This document shows positions 1 to 8,151 of a DNA stretch of 64,000 nt, piece after piece. The position numbers were made by a program, and so were the translations under genes. The notes under the pieces were generated by a model. It searched no databases, was not told the DNA's origin, and was given only the letters and a program-made list of their open reading frames with translations. Positions within the stretch are counted from its first letter, which is position 1, and each line of letters starts with the position of its first letter. The stretch comes from Micromonospora qiuiae (GTDB lineage: Bacteria; Actinomycetota; Actinomycetes; Mycobacteriales; Micromonosporaceae), in the NCBI RefSeq assembly GCF_016863555.1, contig NZ_BOPC01000018.1, forward strand, positions 1-64,000, in the 5' to 3' direction.

Positions 1-65
1 AATGCTGTCCTTGTCTGCTGAGGCGAGGCTGGCTGGAAACGGCTGGCCGGCGGTTTGTCGACACG

Positions 66-1658
66 TCACAGGGAGTCGCGCGGGACGTAGACGCCCCACA
101 CGTCACGCAGGGCATGGCTGACTTCGCCGACCGTGGCTCGCTGGCGCAGCGCCTCGCGCATCGGCACGAGGACGTTGTCGCGGCCCGACGCCGCGGCGCG
201 CAGCTCATCCAGGGCCCGCCCGACCGCGTCATTGTCACGCTCCGCGCGGAGCGCCGCGAGGCGTTCGCGCTGGTCGATCTCGATCTGGGGGTCGACCCGC
301 AGCGGCTCGTACGGCTCCTCCTCGTCCAGGGCGAACCGGTTCACCCCCACCACCGTCCGCTCGCCGTGGTCGATCTGGAGCGCGGTCTGGTAGGCCGAGC
401 GTTCGATCTCGCTCTTCTGGAAGCCCTGCTCGATCGCGGCCACGGCGCCGCCGCGGTCCTCGACAGCTTGGATGAGCTCCACCGTGGCCGCCTCCACGTC
501 GTCGGTCATCGCCTCGATGACGTAGGAGCCGGCGAACGGGTCGACCGTCTTGGTGACGTCCGTCTCGTACGCGATGACCTGCTGGGTGCGCAGTGCCAGG
601 CGGGCGGCCTTCTCCGTCGGAAGTGCGATGGCCTCGTCGTAGGAGTTCGTGTGCAGACTCTGCGTTCCGCCCAGCACCGCCCCGAGTCCCTGCAACGCCA
701 CCCGCACCAGGTTGACCTCGGGCTGCTGGGCCGTCAGCTGCACGCCGGCGGTCTGGGTGTGGAAGCGCAGCATCTGGCTTTTGGGGTTCTTCGCCCCGAA
801 CTCCTCCCGCATGATGCGTGCCCAGATCCGCCGCGCCGCGCGGAACTTCGCCACCTCCTCCAGCAGCGTGGTCCGGGCGACGAAGAAGAACGACAGCCGC
901 GGGGCGAAATCGTCGACGTCGAGCCCGGCCGCGATCGCCGCGCGGACGTACTCCTTGGCGTTGGCCAGCGTGAAGGCGATCTCCTGCACCGGCGTGGCCC
1001 CCGCCTCGGCCATGTGGTAGCCGGAGATGGAGATCGTGTTCCAGCGCGGGATTTCCTTCCGGCAGTAGGCGAAGATGTCGCTGATGAGCCGCAGGGACTC
1101 CTTGGGCGGGTAGATGTAGGTGCCCCGGGCGATGTACTCCTTGAGCACATCGTTCTGGATCGTGCCCGTGAGCTGGTGCCCCATGATGCCCTGCTCGGCG
1201 GCGACCAGTTGGTAGAGCAACAGCAGGGCCGAAGCCGGCGCGTTGATGGTCATCGAGGTGCTGACCTTGCCCAACGGCAGGCCGCGAAACAATGTCCGCA
1301 TGTCATCGAGGGAGTCGATGCCCACCCCGACCTTGCCCACCTCGCCATGCGCGATCGGCTCGTCGGAGTCGTAGCCCATCTGCGTCGGCAGGTCGAAGGC
1401 CACGGACAGGCCGCCGGTGCCCGCCTTGACCAGTTGGTGGTAGCGCTCGTTGGACTCCTTGGCCGTGCCGAATCCCGCGTACTGCCGCATCGTCCACGGC
1501 CTGCCGGTGTACATCGTCGGGTAGACGCCGCGGGTGAAGGGGAATTCTCCTGGCGCGCCCAGCTTGGCCTTCGGATCGAAGCCCTGCAGCGACGATTCGT
1601 CGTAGACCACATCGATGGAAAGGCCGGATTCGCTATGGGCTGGCGGGGGCACAGACAT
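66..1658 (-). CDS. Acyl-CoA mutase large subunit, methylmalonyl-CoA type, without B12 domain
   Basis: The 530-residue protein is the TIM-barrel half of a coenzyme-B12-dependent acyl-CoA mutase and interconverts branched and linear acyl-CoA thioesters. It stops before the C-terminal cobalamin-binding domain of full-length methylmalonyl-CoA mutase (over 700 aa), so a separate small subunit is needed; none is in this window. Substrate-site residues can be read by alignment to Propionibacterium MCM. Tyr60 (in MRQYAGFG), Arg178 (in [10 protein letters not shown]) and His215 (in [10 protein letters not shown]) match Tyr89, Arg207 and His244. Isobutyryl-CoA mutases carry Phe and Gln at the first two positions, so a dicarboxylic substrate such as methylmalonyl-CoA is inferred. 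The ATG at 1656-1658 gives the usual N-terminus; its ribosome site is weak. It is divergent from a TetR gene, the likely regulator. The family is certain; the exact substrate is inferred. Confidence 0.9.
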   Translation of the reverse strand: MSVPPPAHSESGLSIDVVYDESSLQGFDPKAKLGAPGEFPFTRGVYPTMYTGRPWTMRQYAGFGTAKESNERYHQLVKAGTGGLSVAFDLPTQMGYDSDEPIAHGEVGKVGVGIDSLDDMRTLFRGLPLGKVSTSMTINAPASALLLLYQLVAAEQGIMGHQLTGTIQNDVLKEYIARGTYIYPPKESLRLISDIFAYCRKEIPRWNTISISGYHMAEAGATPVQEIAFTLANAKEYVRAAIAAGLDVDDFAPRLSFFFVARTTLLEEVAKFRAARRIWARIMREEFGAKNPKSQMLRFHTQTAGVQLTAQQPEVNLVRVALQGLGAVLGGTQSLHTNSYDEAIALPTEKAARLALRTQQVIAYETDVTKTVDPFAGSYVIEAMTDDVEAATVELIQAVEDRGGAVAAIEQGFQKSEIERSAYQTALQIDHGERTVVGVNRFALDEEEPYEPLRVDPQIEIDQRERLAALRAERDNDAVGRALDELRAAASGRDNVLVPMREALRQRATVGEVSHALRDVWGVYVPRDSL

Positions 1659-1671
1659 GCCGAGACTCTAC

Positions 1672-1707
1672 TGGCACTAAGTGCCAGACATCAAGCATTT
1701 GGTGTCT
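1672..1707. promoter_or_regulatory. Two palindromes in the mutase/TetR divergent gap
   Basis: A perfect 15-bp palindrome, TGGCACTAAGTGCCA, lies at 1672-1686. A 22-bp imperfect palindrome with AGACA...TGTCT arms (1686-1707) abuts it. Both sit between the divergent mutase (start 1658) and TetR (start about 1750) genes, where TetR-family autoregulatory operators usually lie. The symmetry is seen directly; that TetR binds there is inferred. Confidence 0.55.
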
Positions 1708-1749
1708 GTGATGTGTCACCCAATCCCGAAAGCGTGTATGGTCTCCACC

Positions 1750-2388
1750 ATGTACCCGAACAGCCCGCTGGCGGTGCCGCCAGCAGGGGAGCCCATCCGG
1801 GAGCGACTGGCCCGGGCCGCCTTCGAACTGTTTGCGCTCCACGGGTATGAAAGCACCACCATCGATGACATCACGACGGCTGCGGGCGTCGCCCGGCGGA
1901 CGTTCTTCCGGCACTTCCCTTCCAAGGAAGACGTGATCTTCCCTGATCACGACTCGGTCCTGGACCGCGTGCGTTGGTACCTCGGCGCGTCAACGAAGAC
2001 CGAGCCGATCTTTGCCGTGGCCGAGGCGACCAGGCTGATCTTCGAGAGCTTCATGGCGGCGCCAGAACAGACACTCGCCCGCTACCGGCTGACGCGCGAG
2101 GTCGCGGCTCTTCGAGACCGTGAGGTCGCCAGCGTCGCCAGGTACGAGCGGGTGCTCAGTGACTACCTGCGGAGCAGGCTGCCGAACACCCATGAGGCGG
2201 CCCTCGCGGCCCATGTCGCGGCCGCGTCCTTCGTCGCCGCTCACAACCAGGTCCTCCGCGAGTGGCTGCGATCTGGGGGCACGGAGGATCCCCACCCTGC
2301 CCTGGAAGCCGCATTGACGACGATCGCCGACCTCATGGCACCGCTGATCGCGCACAGCAGCCGACAAAGCTCACCGAGCGCCGTCTGA
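1750..2388 (+). CDS. TetR/AcrR-family transcriptional regulator
   Basis: This is a DNA-binding repressor of the TetR family, about 212 residues. An N-terminal helix-turn-helix is visible around residues 18-60 (TIDDITTAAGVARRTFFRHF then PSKEDVIF), followed by a divergent all-helical ligand-binding domain. Starts at 1681 (GTG), 1738 (ATG) and 1750 (ATG) are all in frame. I chose 1750 because it leaves the palindromes at 1672-1707 outside the coding region and gives the family's usual short N-terminal arm. None of the starts has a strong ribosome site. The protein probably controls the divergent acyl-CoA mutase, with an acyl-CoA or related molecule as ligand; this is inferred from position only. 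Confidence 0.85.
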   Translation: MYPNSPLAVPPAGEPIRERLARAAFELFALHGYESTTIDDITTAAGVARRTFFRHFPSKEDVIFPDHDSVLDRVRWYLGASTKTEPIFAVAEATRLIFESFMAAPEQTLARYRLTREVAALRDREVASVARYERVLSDYLRSRLPNTHEAALAAHVAAASFVAAHNQVLREWLRSGGTEDPHPALEAALTTIADLMAPLIAHSSRQSSPSAV

Positions 2389-2441
2389 GCCCGAAACGGG
2401 GGTGGCATGCGGCGAAGGGCCTGGCCCGACGCCCGGCGGCT

Positions 2442-3470
2442 CTAGGAGCCGCGCTGGGGGGCCTGTCCCCCGCAGGGCGGCGCCAGCGCCGGCGGCACGG
2501 ACAGGCCGCGCAGTTCCCGGCTGGCCAACAGGTAACCGGCCTGGAAGCGGCTCTCCGACCCGAGACTGGCCATCATGTCGGCCACGTACCGGCGGCAGGT
2601 GCGTACCGACAGGCCCAGTCGTCGGGCCACCGCGGCGTCGGTCAGGCCCTCGGAGAGCAGCCGGGCGATCAGGTCCGTCAGGCCCTGCGCGATGCCGGCC
2701 TGCGCGTCCGGGCCGGTGCGGTACGGCTCGGCGGCCTGCCACAGCCGCTCGTACTGGTGGGCCATCCAACCGACCACGTCGGCGTTGCGGATCACGGCGA
2801 CGGCTGGACTGTCAGGTGCCTCGATCAGCGCGGCCGTGCGGTCGAAGACGAGCAGGCGGCCGAACTCGTCGCCGATCGTGCGCACCTCGGCGCCCGCGGC
2901 GCGCACCCGATCCAGGTGTGCTCGGACGCCGGCATGGAGGCGGGCCGCGTGCTGGTGAAGCAGGCGGATGCGGACCCCGTCACGGGTCGGCATGGGGTGC
3001 CGGAGCGCGGCCTCCTCCAGCAGCCCGCCGGACCGTCCGTTGCCGGGCTGGGCGTTCAGGATCTCGTCGGTGCACGCCTCGCTCAGCTCAGCGATCAGCG
3101 CCCGGGCGGCGGCCAGCGACTCGACCCGCTGCACCGGTGCCGGCGCGGCCAGGCTCGGACGCTCGGCCTCGAAGAGCGGTACGAAGTCGCGTAGCCGGTC
3201 CCGCACGTCGTCGATCTCGGCGCGGCGGGCGCGTAGCTCGTGCTCCAGCGGACGCAGCACGTGTTCGGCGGCCTCGTGCGGGGGCACCGCGACGAAGCGG
3301 TCGCCCGACTGGTGACGCAGCAGACCGAGACCGATCAGATAGGCCACCGCGTCGTGTACCTCCATTGACGACAATCCCAATCCGCCCGATGCGTTCTGAA
3401 TCACTTCGTGACGCAGCACATAGCCATAAACCATGCGTAGGTGCTCGTCCCGGGGGCGGCGTTCGTTCAT
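2442..3470 (-). CDS. HTH regulator with C-terminal LuxR-type DNA-binding domain
   Basis: The 342-residue protein ends in a LuxR/GerE-type helix-turn-helix (about residues 265-325, including DAAVARRLGLSVRTCRRYV). Its N-terminus (residues 8-60) looks like a TrmB-style winged helix, then a helical linker and a central domain of unknown ligand. Such proteins are common next to actinomycete biosynthetic clusters. It is transcribed away from the 14-gene nucleotide operon that starts at 3666, with 195 bp between them, so it is the obvious candidate pathway regulator. The ATG at 3468-3470 is preceded by AAAGGATCT on the coding strand, a reasonable ribosome site. No sensory phosphoacceptor domain is visible. 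Confidence 0.8.
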   Translation of the reverse strand: MNERRPRDEHLRMVYGYVLRHEVIQNASGGLGLSSMEVHDAVAYLIGLGLLRHQSGDRFVAVPPHEAAEHVLRPLEHELRARRAEIDDVRDRLRDFVPLFEAERPSLAAPAPVQRVESLAAARALIAELSEACTDEILNAQPGNGRSGGLLEEAALRHPMPTRDGVRIRLLHQHAARLHAGVRAHLDRVRAAGAEVRTIGDEFGRLLVFDRTAALIEAPDSPAVAVIRNADVVGWMAHQYERLWQAAEPYRTGPDAQAGIAQGLTDLIARLLSEGLTDAAVARRLGLSVRTCRRYVADMMASLGSESRFQAGYLLASRELRGLSVPPALAPPCGGQAPQRGS

Positions 3471-3509
3471 AGATCCTTTGTGTTCGCTTTCCCTCTGGTT
3501 TGCGGGTAG

Positions 3510-3530
3510 TGCAACAAGCTGCCATGCAAC
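3510..3530. promoter_or_regulatory. Direct TGCAAC repeats upstream of nucleotide operon
   Basis: TGCAAC occurs at 3510-3515 and again at 3525-3530, 15 bp apart, followed by a TTATACC stretch (3531-3537) that could be part of a -10 element for the rightward operon. The position between the divergent regulator and the operon suggests an activator site. This is weak evidence from spacing only. Confidence 0.3.
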
Positions 3531-3600
3531 TTATACCCCCGCGAGCGGGCAGACGCACCAAAGTGGAGGGTGCCAAGCTGCTATGGCTGTAACCGCGTGA

Positions 3601-3630
3601 CGCCGGAGAGCGACCCTTTGCTCTCCGGCG
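3601..3630. promoter_or_regulatory. Perfect hairpin in the leader of the nucleotide operon
   Basis: An 11-bp perfect inverted repeat (CGCCGGAGAGC at 3601-3611, GCTCTCCGGCG at 3620-3630) encloses an 8-nt loop. It ends 35 nt before the first start codon at 3666. There is no U-run, so a simple terminator is unlikely; an attenuator, RNA-stability element or protein-binding leader is possible. The structure is seen directly, the role is unknown. Confidence 0.6.
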
Positions 3631-3665
3631 TAGGTCACTTGGCAGCCCATGAAGATTGGTGGCAC

Positions 3666-6149
3666 ATGATTCTCACCGGGTCCGAGATCGCGCGAGAACG
3701 GGCCAACGGCCGCATCACGATCGAGCCGTTCACCCCGGAGCAGGTCAACCCGAACAGCTATAACTTCCGGCTCGGGAAGACTCTGCGCGTCTACCAGCAG
3801 ATGCCGCTCGACGCGCGCCGGACCAACGAATTCGAAGAAATCGAGATCCCGGACGACGGGTACGTGCTGGAGCCCGGCCGGCTCTACCTCGCGCACACCA
3901 TCGAGGTGCTGGGCAGCGAGCACTACGCGCCGACGTTCGCGGCCCGCTCGTCGGTGGCACGGTTGGGCCTGTTCATCAATCTCTCCGCCAGCCTGGGTGA
4001 CATCGGTTACACCGGCCAGTGGACGCTCCAGCTCTACAGCATGAACCGGGTACGCGTGTACCCGGGCATCAACATCGGCCAGATGATGTGGTGGAAGCCG
4101 CGCGGCGAGATTCTGCTCTACGACGGCAAGTACCAGGGCTCGGTCGGCCCGCGATCCAGCGACATCCACGTGGACTTCGACAAGCAGTTCGCCCGGCAGC
4201 GCTTCCCCGGGCTGGGCGCCTCCATCGACGTGTCCGAGGTCGGCCCGAAGTTCGCCGAACTGGCCGCGTCCAGCTACCGGTTCCGGGTGCCCAGCGCGTT
4301 CGTGGTACCGGCCGGTGAGTTCACCAACGCCTTGACCGACGAGCAGGAAGCCGCGCTCGCCGACGCCTTCGTGGACCTGCGCGCCACCGTGGGCGCGTTC
4401 TTCGCCGACTCGGTGGCGAAGATCCAGAAGATCGGCGACGGCATCCGGCTGCCCGACGACGCCCGTAAGCTGCTGCACGCCCGGCTCGCCGAGGTGTACG
4501 GCAAGGACGCCGAGGTGCCGCTGGCAGTCCGGTCGTCCGGCCTGGACGAGGACACCGAGGCCTCCAGCCTGGCCGGAGTGCACCAGTCGATTCTGGGCGT
4601 GACCGGCGCGGACGCGGTGATCGCCGCGGTGGAGCAGTGCTGGCGGTCCTACTACGAGGCGCCCGCAGTGGCCGCCCGCATCCGGGCCGGCAACTTCGAC
4701 CCGGCGCCGCGGCTCGCGGTGATCGTGCAGAAGCTGATCCAGCCCACCCTGGCCGGAGTGGCGTTCACCGGCCTTGACGGCGACGACGCGGTGACCATCG
4801 AGTACGTCGAGGGCCTGTCCGACGAGTTGGTGGCCGGGGTGGCGGTGCCGACCCGGGTCAGCTCCACCACCATCACCGATGAGACCCCGGACGCCGCGGT
4901 GCTGTGCCAGGTCGTGGAGTTGGTCGAGGAGCTGCGCCGCACCCGCGAGCAGGACGTGGACGTGGAATGGGCGGCGGATGCCGACGGCGTGCATCTGATC
5001 CAGGTACGCCCGCTGACCGCCACCCGGAACCTGACCCGCAGCAGCGCCGAGCCGCTGGTCCAGGCGTACCGCCTGTACTTCGACGAGTTGCCGGCGACGT
5101 TCCACCTGGGCGAGGTGGCCGCGGTGTACGGCAGCTACGTGGCCAAGCGCGGCCCGGCGCACCGGATGGCACACGAGAACGGCGTCAGCACCGGCGCCGG
5201 CTGGGTGCTCCAGTTCAACGGCCGCGGCCTCTGCGACCCGGCCACCGCGGCGAGGCTGCGCGAGACGTTGAGCGGTGGGTCGGACGAGTGCGTGCTCGAC
5301 TTCGGTGACACCCTGCGGCAGATCGTGGTCGCCAAGGACGACGTGCTGGACAATCTCGCCGCCACCACCGGCGCGAAGGCCGACGGCACCACGTTGCAGG
5401 CCGTGCTGGTGCGCGACTTCATCCGCGGCAGGCTCGGCGTGATTTCCCGGCTGGCCGGGGACGGCGGGCTGGTCGTGGAGTACACGCCCGAGGGTCTGAT
5501 GGCGCTGAACCGGGGCATCGCCGGCGGCGAGACCATCGTGGTCACCGACGTGGCGCAGGGCTTCGACGCGGACGCCAACGTCCGGATGCCGGAAAGCGGC
5601 AGGGTGCTGCGCCCGCACCTGGACCAGATCGCCCGGTTCACCGCGGCGATGCACGCCAAGTACGGCCCGGTGACCCTGGAGTGGGTGTTCGAGGGGGACC
5701 GGCTCTACTTCGTCGACTACTCGGTCCTCGGCGGGCACGACACGGTCTCGGTGGCGCACGGCGAAGTGTGCATCTCGCCCGGCACCGCCCGCGGCCCCCT
5801 GCTGCGGCTGGACGACGACGAGTTGCTGCGCCGGCTCTCCATCGGGCCCGCGGTGAGCATCGACAAGTCCCAGGACGTCAGCGAGCACGAGGGCCTGGCC
5901 CGGATCTTGGAACGGGTCAAGGCGTACGACGAGAAGCCGATCGTGGTGGCCGCCCGGCCGTACGCGGTGCTCAGCGTTCTCATCGACCACGTCGCCGGTT
6001 TCGTGTTCGACCAGGGCTCGGCCCTGGGCCATCTGGCGATCCTGCTGCGCGAGGCGGGCGTGCCGGCCGTGGCCGCCGCCGGGGTCGAGGGTGACGATGC
6101 AGTGATCAGCGATGGCGTGGTCACCACGACCGGCCGCAAGGGAGAATGA
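3666..6149 (+). CDS. dCTP-deaminase-like domain fused to RPH/PEP-synthase-like phosphotransferase
   Basis: The 827-residue fusion starts with a dCTP deaminase/dUTPase-fold domain (residues 1-170, including VNPNSYNFRLG and RSSVARLGL). It continues with a PEP-synthase-type ATP-grasp nucleotide-binding domain (about 180-460, PLAVRSSGLDEDTEASS). A middle domain is followed by a phosphohistidine swivel domain with His789 in QGSALGHLAILLREAGVPAV. There is no PEP/pyruvate barrel, so the layout resembles rifampicin phosphotransferase, which moves the beta-phosphate of ATP to a small molecule through the His. In the deaminase part Ser95 and Arg99 are kept, but the position of catalytic Glu (E. coli Glu138) is Gln122, so deamination is doubtful. 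An in-frame GTG at 3570 exists; I chose ATG 3666 because the sister protein at 13451 begins with the same MIL-G-EI pattern. First gene of the operon; it overlaps the next by 4 nt. Confidence 0.8.
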   Translation: MILTGSEIARERANGRITIEPFTPEQVNPNSYNFRLGKTLRVYQQMPLDARRTNEFEEIEIPDDGYVLEPGRLYLAHTIEVLGSEHYAPTFAARSSVARLGLFINLSASLGDIGYTGQWTLQLYSMNRVRVYPGINIGQMMWWKPRGEILLYDGKYQGSVGPRSSDIHVDFDKQFARQRFPGLGASIDVSEVGPKFAELAASSYRFRVPSAFVVPAGEFTNALTDEQEAALADAFVDLRATVGAFFADSVAKIQKIGDGIRLPDDARKLLHARLAEVYGKDAEVPLAVRSSGLDEDTEASSLAGVHQSILGVTGADAVIAAVEQCWRSYYEAPAVAARIRAGNFDPAPRLAVIVQKLIQPTLAGVAFTGLDGDDAVTIEYVEGLSDELVAGVAVPTRVSSTTITDETPDAAVLCQVVELVEELRRTREQDVDVEWAADADGVHLIQVRPLTATRNLTRSSAEPLVQAYRLYFDELPATFHLGEVAAVYGSYVAKRGPAHRMAHENGVSTGAGWVLQFNGRGLCDPATAARLRETLSGGSDECVLDFGDTLRQIVVAKDDVLDNLAATTGAKADGTTLQAVLVRDFIRGRLGVISRLAGDGGLVVEYTPEGLMALNRGIAGGETIVVTDVAQGFDADANVRMPESGRVLRPHLDQIARFTAAMHAKYGPVTLEWVFEGDRLYFVDYSVLGGHDTVSVAHGEVCISPGTARGPLLRLDDDELLRRLSIGPAVSIDKSQDVSEHEGLARILERVKAYDEKPIVVAARPYAVLSVLIDHVAGFVFDQGSALGHLAILLREAGVPAVAAAGVEGDDAVISDGVVTTTGRKGE

Positions 6150-7375
6150 ACGTGCTTTCCAATGCCGTGTCCGGCCGTACGGCCTGGCTCGTCCTCGGCG
6201 GGCTCCACCTGCTCAACGGCACCGCCCCGCTCGCCGGCACCGACCCGGTGGTACTGGTGCCGCTGCCCGCCCCGGTCGAGTCCGACTTCCCCAGCAACAC
6301 CGTCGTGCTCTCCTGGGACGCGCTCGGCCCGGTCGAGCTGCTGTCGCGCACGGTGGACGGCACCCGCACCGGCACGGCGAAGGCGGACGGCACCGAGCTG
6401 TTCCCGGGCATGCTGCCGGGCGTCGCGGTGCGCGAGGCGGTGGCCGCGGTCTCCGACGCCGGTGGCCCGCTGGTCCCGCTGTTCTACGTGACCGCCGACG
6501 GCGCCCGGGCGCATGTGCACAGCCAGATCCGCTTCCTGGCCGAGGACGCCTGCTTCATCCGAATCACCCCGGAGGCGATCGCCGGTGACGTGACCGCGCT
6601 GGGCTGGCTGGCAGATGCGGTACGCCTGCACGCCGAGCAGTTCCTGTTCCTCAACAACCACCAGCGCTACTACCGCAAATGCTTCAGCGGCGAGGAGCTG
6701 GAGTACAAGTACACCCTGGCGCCGCCGGTGGACACCTGGACGTCGACCGTCGAGCTGTACGAGCGGATGCGCACCGGCACACTGCCCGGCTACGTGATGG
6801 AGTACCGCGACGAGTTCCAGGCGTGGGACTACCTCAACCACCTGTTCGAGGTGACCGGTCCGGGCGAACAGGAGCGCGGCTACGCCTCGTTCATCCCGAC
6901 CACCGACGGCAAGCACCTGCTCAAGCGCAAGTGGTACGCCGAGGACACGTTCGCACGCCGGGAGAGCCACACGTACGGGCTGGATCTGGCCGACGACGGC
7001 GGGTTCGAGCGGTACATCCGCGAGGAGCTGGGGGTCCAGGCCGTCCGGCTGCCGTCGTTCCGTCGGGTCCGCTACGACATCAACTTCGAGTCGGTACGCA
7101 CCGGCCACGTGTACGGCATTTTCTTCGACCACTGCAGCCTGGTCGAGGCCCGCGAGGTCACCCTCAACCAGTGCGAGCTGGAGTACCTGCGCAGCCGTAC
7201 CGCGGTGGAGCCGGACGAGGCCGAGGTGCTCACCGAGCTCGCCGCTGTCGCCGAGTGGCTGGAGGCGTTCCTGCGTGAGCGCGGCCTGAACGCGGAGCGC
7301 GGCTACTACTCGAAGCGGACCTTCCTCAAGGACGCCGTGGCGGCCCGCCCCGAGCTGGCCCGGACGGTGGGCTGA
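6146..7375 (+). CDS. CYTH-domain (triphosphate tunnel) protein
   Basis: The 409-residue protein carries the CYTH signature ExExK as Glu184-Leu-Glu186-Tyr-Lys188. Further on come the basic and acidic strands expected of the tunnel fold (HLLKRKWY near 260, FRRVRYDINFES near 310, and acidic strands in EVTLNQCELEY near 345). CYTH enzymes bind triphosphates with a divalent metal and act as triphosphatases or adenylyl cyclases. The first 180 residues form an additional domain I do not recognise. Its place between a phosphotransferase fusion and a HAD phosphatase, in an operon that also holds CTP synthase, suggests a nucleoside triphosphate or triphosphorylated intermediate as substrate. It overlaps the upstream gene by 4 nt (ATGA) and the next by 1 nt. 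Confidence 0.7.
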   Translation: MNVLSNAVSGRTAWLVLGGLHLLNGTAPLAGTDPVVLVPLPAPVESDFPSNTVVLSWDALGPVELLSRTVDGTRTGTAKADGTELFPGMLPGVAVREAVAAVSDAGGPLVPLFYVTADGARAHVHSQIRFLAEDACFIRITPEAIAGDVTALGWLADAVRLHAEQFLFLNNHQRYYRKCFSGEELEYKYTLAPPVDTWTSTVELYERMRTGTLPGYVMEYRDEFQAWDYLNHLFEVTGPGEQERGYASFIPTTDGKHLLKRKWYAEDTFARRESHTYGLDLADDGGFERYIREELGVQAVRLPSFRRVRYDINFESVRTGHVYGIFFDHCSLVEAREVTLNQCELEYLRSRTAVEPDEAEVLTELAAVAEWLEAFLRERGLNAERGYYSKRTFLKDAVAARPELARTVG

Positions 7376-8151
7376 TGGCGGCGGTACGCGCGGTCCTGCT
7401 CGACCTGGAAGGCACCCTGTACGCCAACGAGAAAGTGATCGACGGCGCCACCGAGGCGGTCGCCGAGCTGCGGAAACTGGGTCTGGGTGTGCGTTTTTTG
7501 ACCAACACCGACTCGAAGACCGCCGAGCGGATCCGCGTCGAACTGGCCGGGTACGGGCTCACGGTCGCCGCAGACGAACTCTTCACCCCGGTGGTGGCCG
7601 CGCAACGACTGCTCACCGCGGCGGGCGCCCGGACGTACGCGCTGCTCTCCCGGGAGCTGATCGGGCTGATGCCGACGGTGGCCGCCGCGGGGCCGTACAC
7701 CCATGTGCTGGTCGGCGACTGCCGGGAGACGTTGAACTACGCGGCGCTGGACGAGGCGTTCCGGGCGGTCCGCGGTGGCGCGGAACTGCTCGCGTTGCAG
7801 CGCGGCCGGTACTTCAAGCGTGTCGACGGCGACCACATCGACACCGGTGCGGTGGTCGCGGCGATCGAGTACGCCTCCGGCGTCACCGCCCGGGTGCTCG
7901 GCAAGCCCGCGGAGGACTTTTTCCGGCTGGCCGCCGCGTCGCTGGGTGCGCAGGCCGCGGAGTGCGTGGTGGTCGGTGACGACGCCACCACGGACGTGGC
8001 CGGTGGCCGGGCCGCGGGCCTGCGGACCGTCCAGGTGCGCACCGGCAAGTACGCGGACCAGAGCGCCGAAGGGCTCACCGGCAACGCCGACCACGAGGTG
8101 GATTCGGTGGCCGGCCTGCCCGCGCTGCTGCGGGAGCTGACCGCCGAATGA
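7375..8151 (+). CDS. HAD-superfamily phosphatase, NagD-like class IIA
   Basis: The 258-residue HAD hydrolase has all four motifs. Motif I is DLEGTL near residue 10, motif II is the Thr in LTNTDSKT near 43, motif III is the Lys of LGKPAEDFF, and motif IV is VVGDDATTDVAGG. Layout and cap position fit the NagD/LHPP-type class IIA, which dephosphorylates small phosphorylated metabolites. Motif I has Glu where DxD is most common; DxE also occurs in other HAD phosphatases, so activity is not excluded. In the operon it may remove a phosphate from a nucleotide-derived intermediate. It is translationally coupled to both neighbours. Confidence 0.85.
   Translation: MAAVRAVLLDLEGTLYANEKVIDGATEAVAELRKLGLGVRFLTNTDSKTAERIRVELAGYGLTVAADELFTPVVAAQRLLTAAGARTYALLSRELIGLMPTVAAAGPYTHVLVGDCRETLNYAALDEAFRAVRGGAELLALQRGRYFKRVDGDHIDTGAVVAAIEYASGVTARVLGKPAEDFFRLAAASLGAQAAECVVVGDDATTDVAGGRAAGLRTVQVRTGKYADQSAEGLTGNADHEVDSVAGLPALLRELTAE

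Noticed and set aside
114..1850. Long plus-strand frame opposite the acyl-CoA mutase
   Set aside because: The minus strand encodes a complete, motif-rich mutase; the plus frame is Arg/Gly/His-rich shadow sequence crossing into the TetR gene.
3570..3665. In-frame upstream start that would add 32 residues to the deaminase-RPH fusion
   Set aside because: The extra residues run through the leader hairpin (3601-3630), and the paralogue at 13451 starts at the equivalent of Met 3666.
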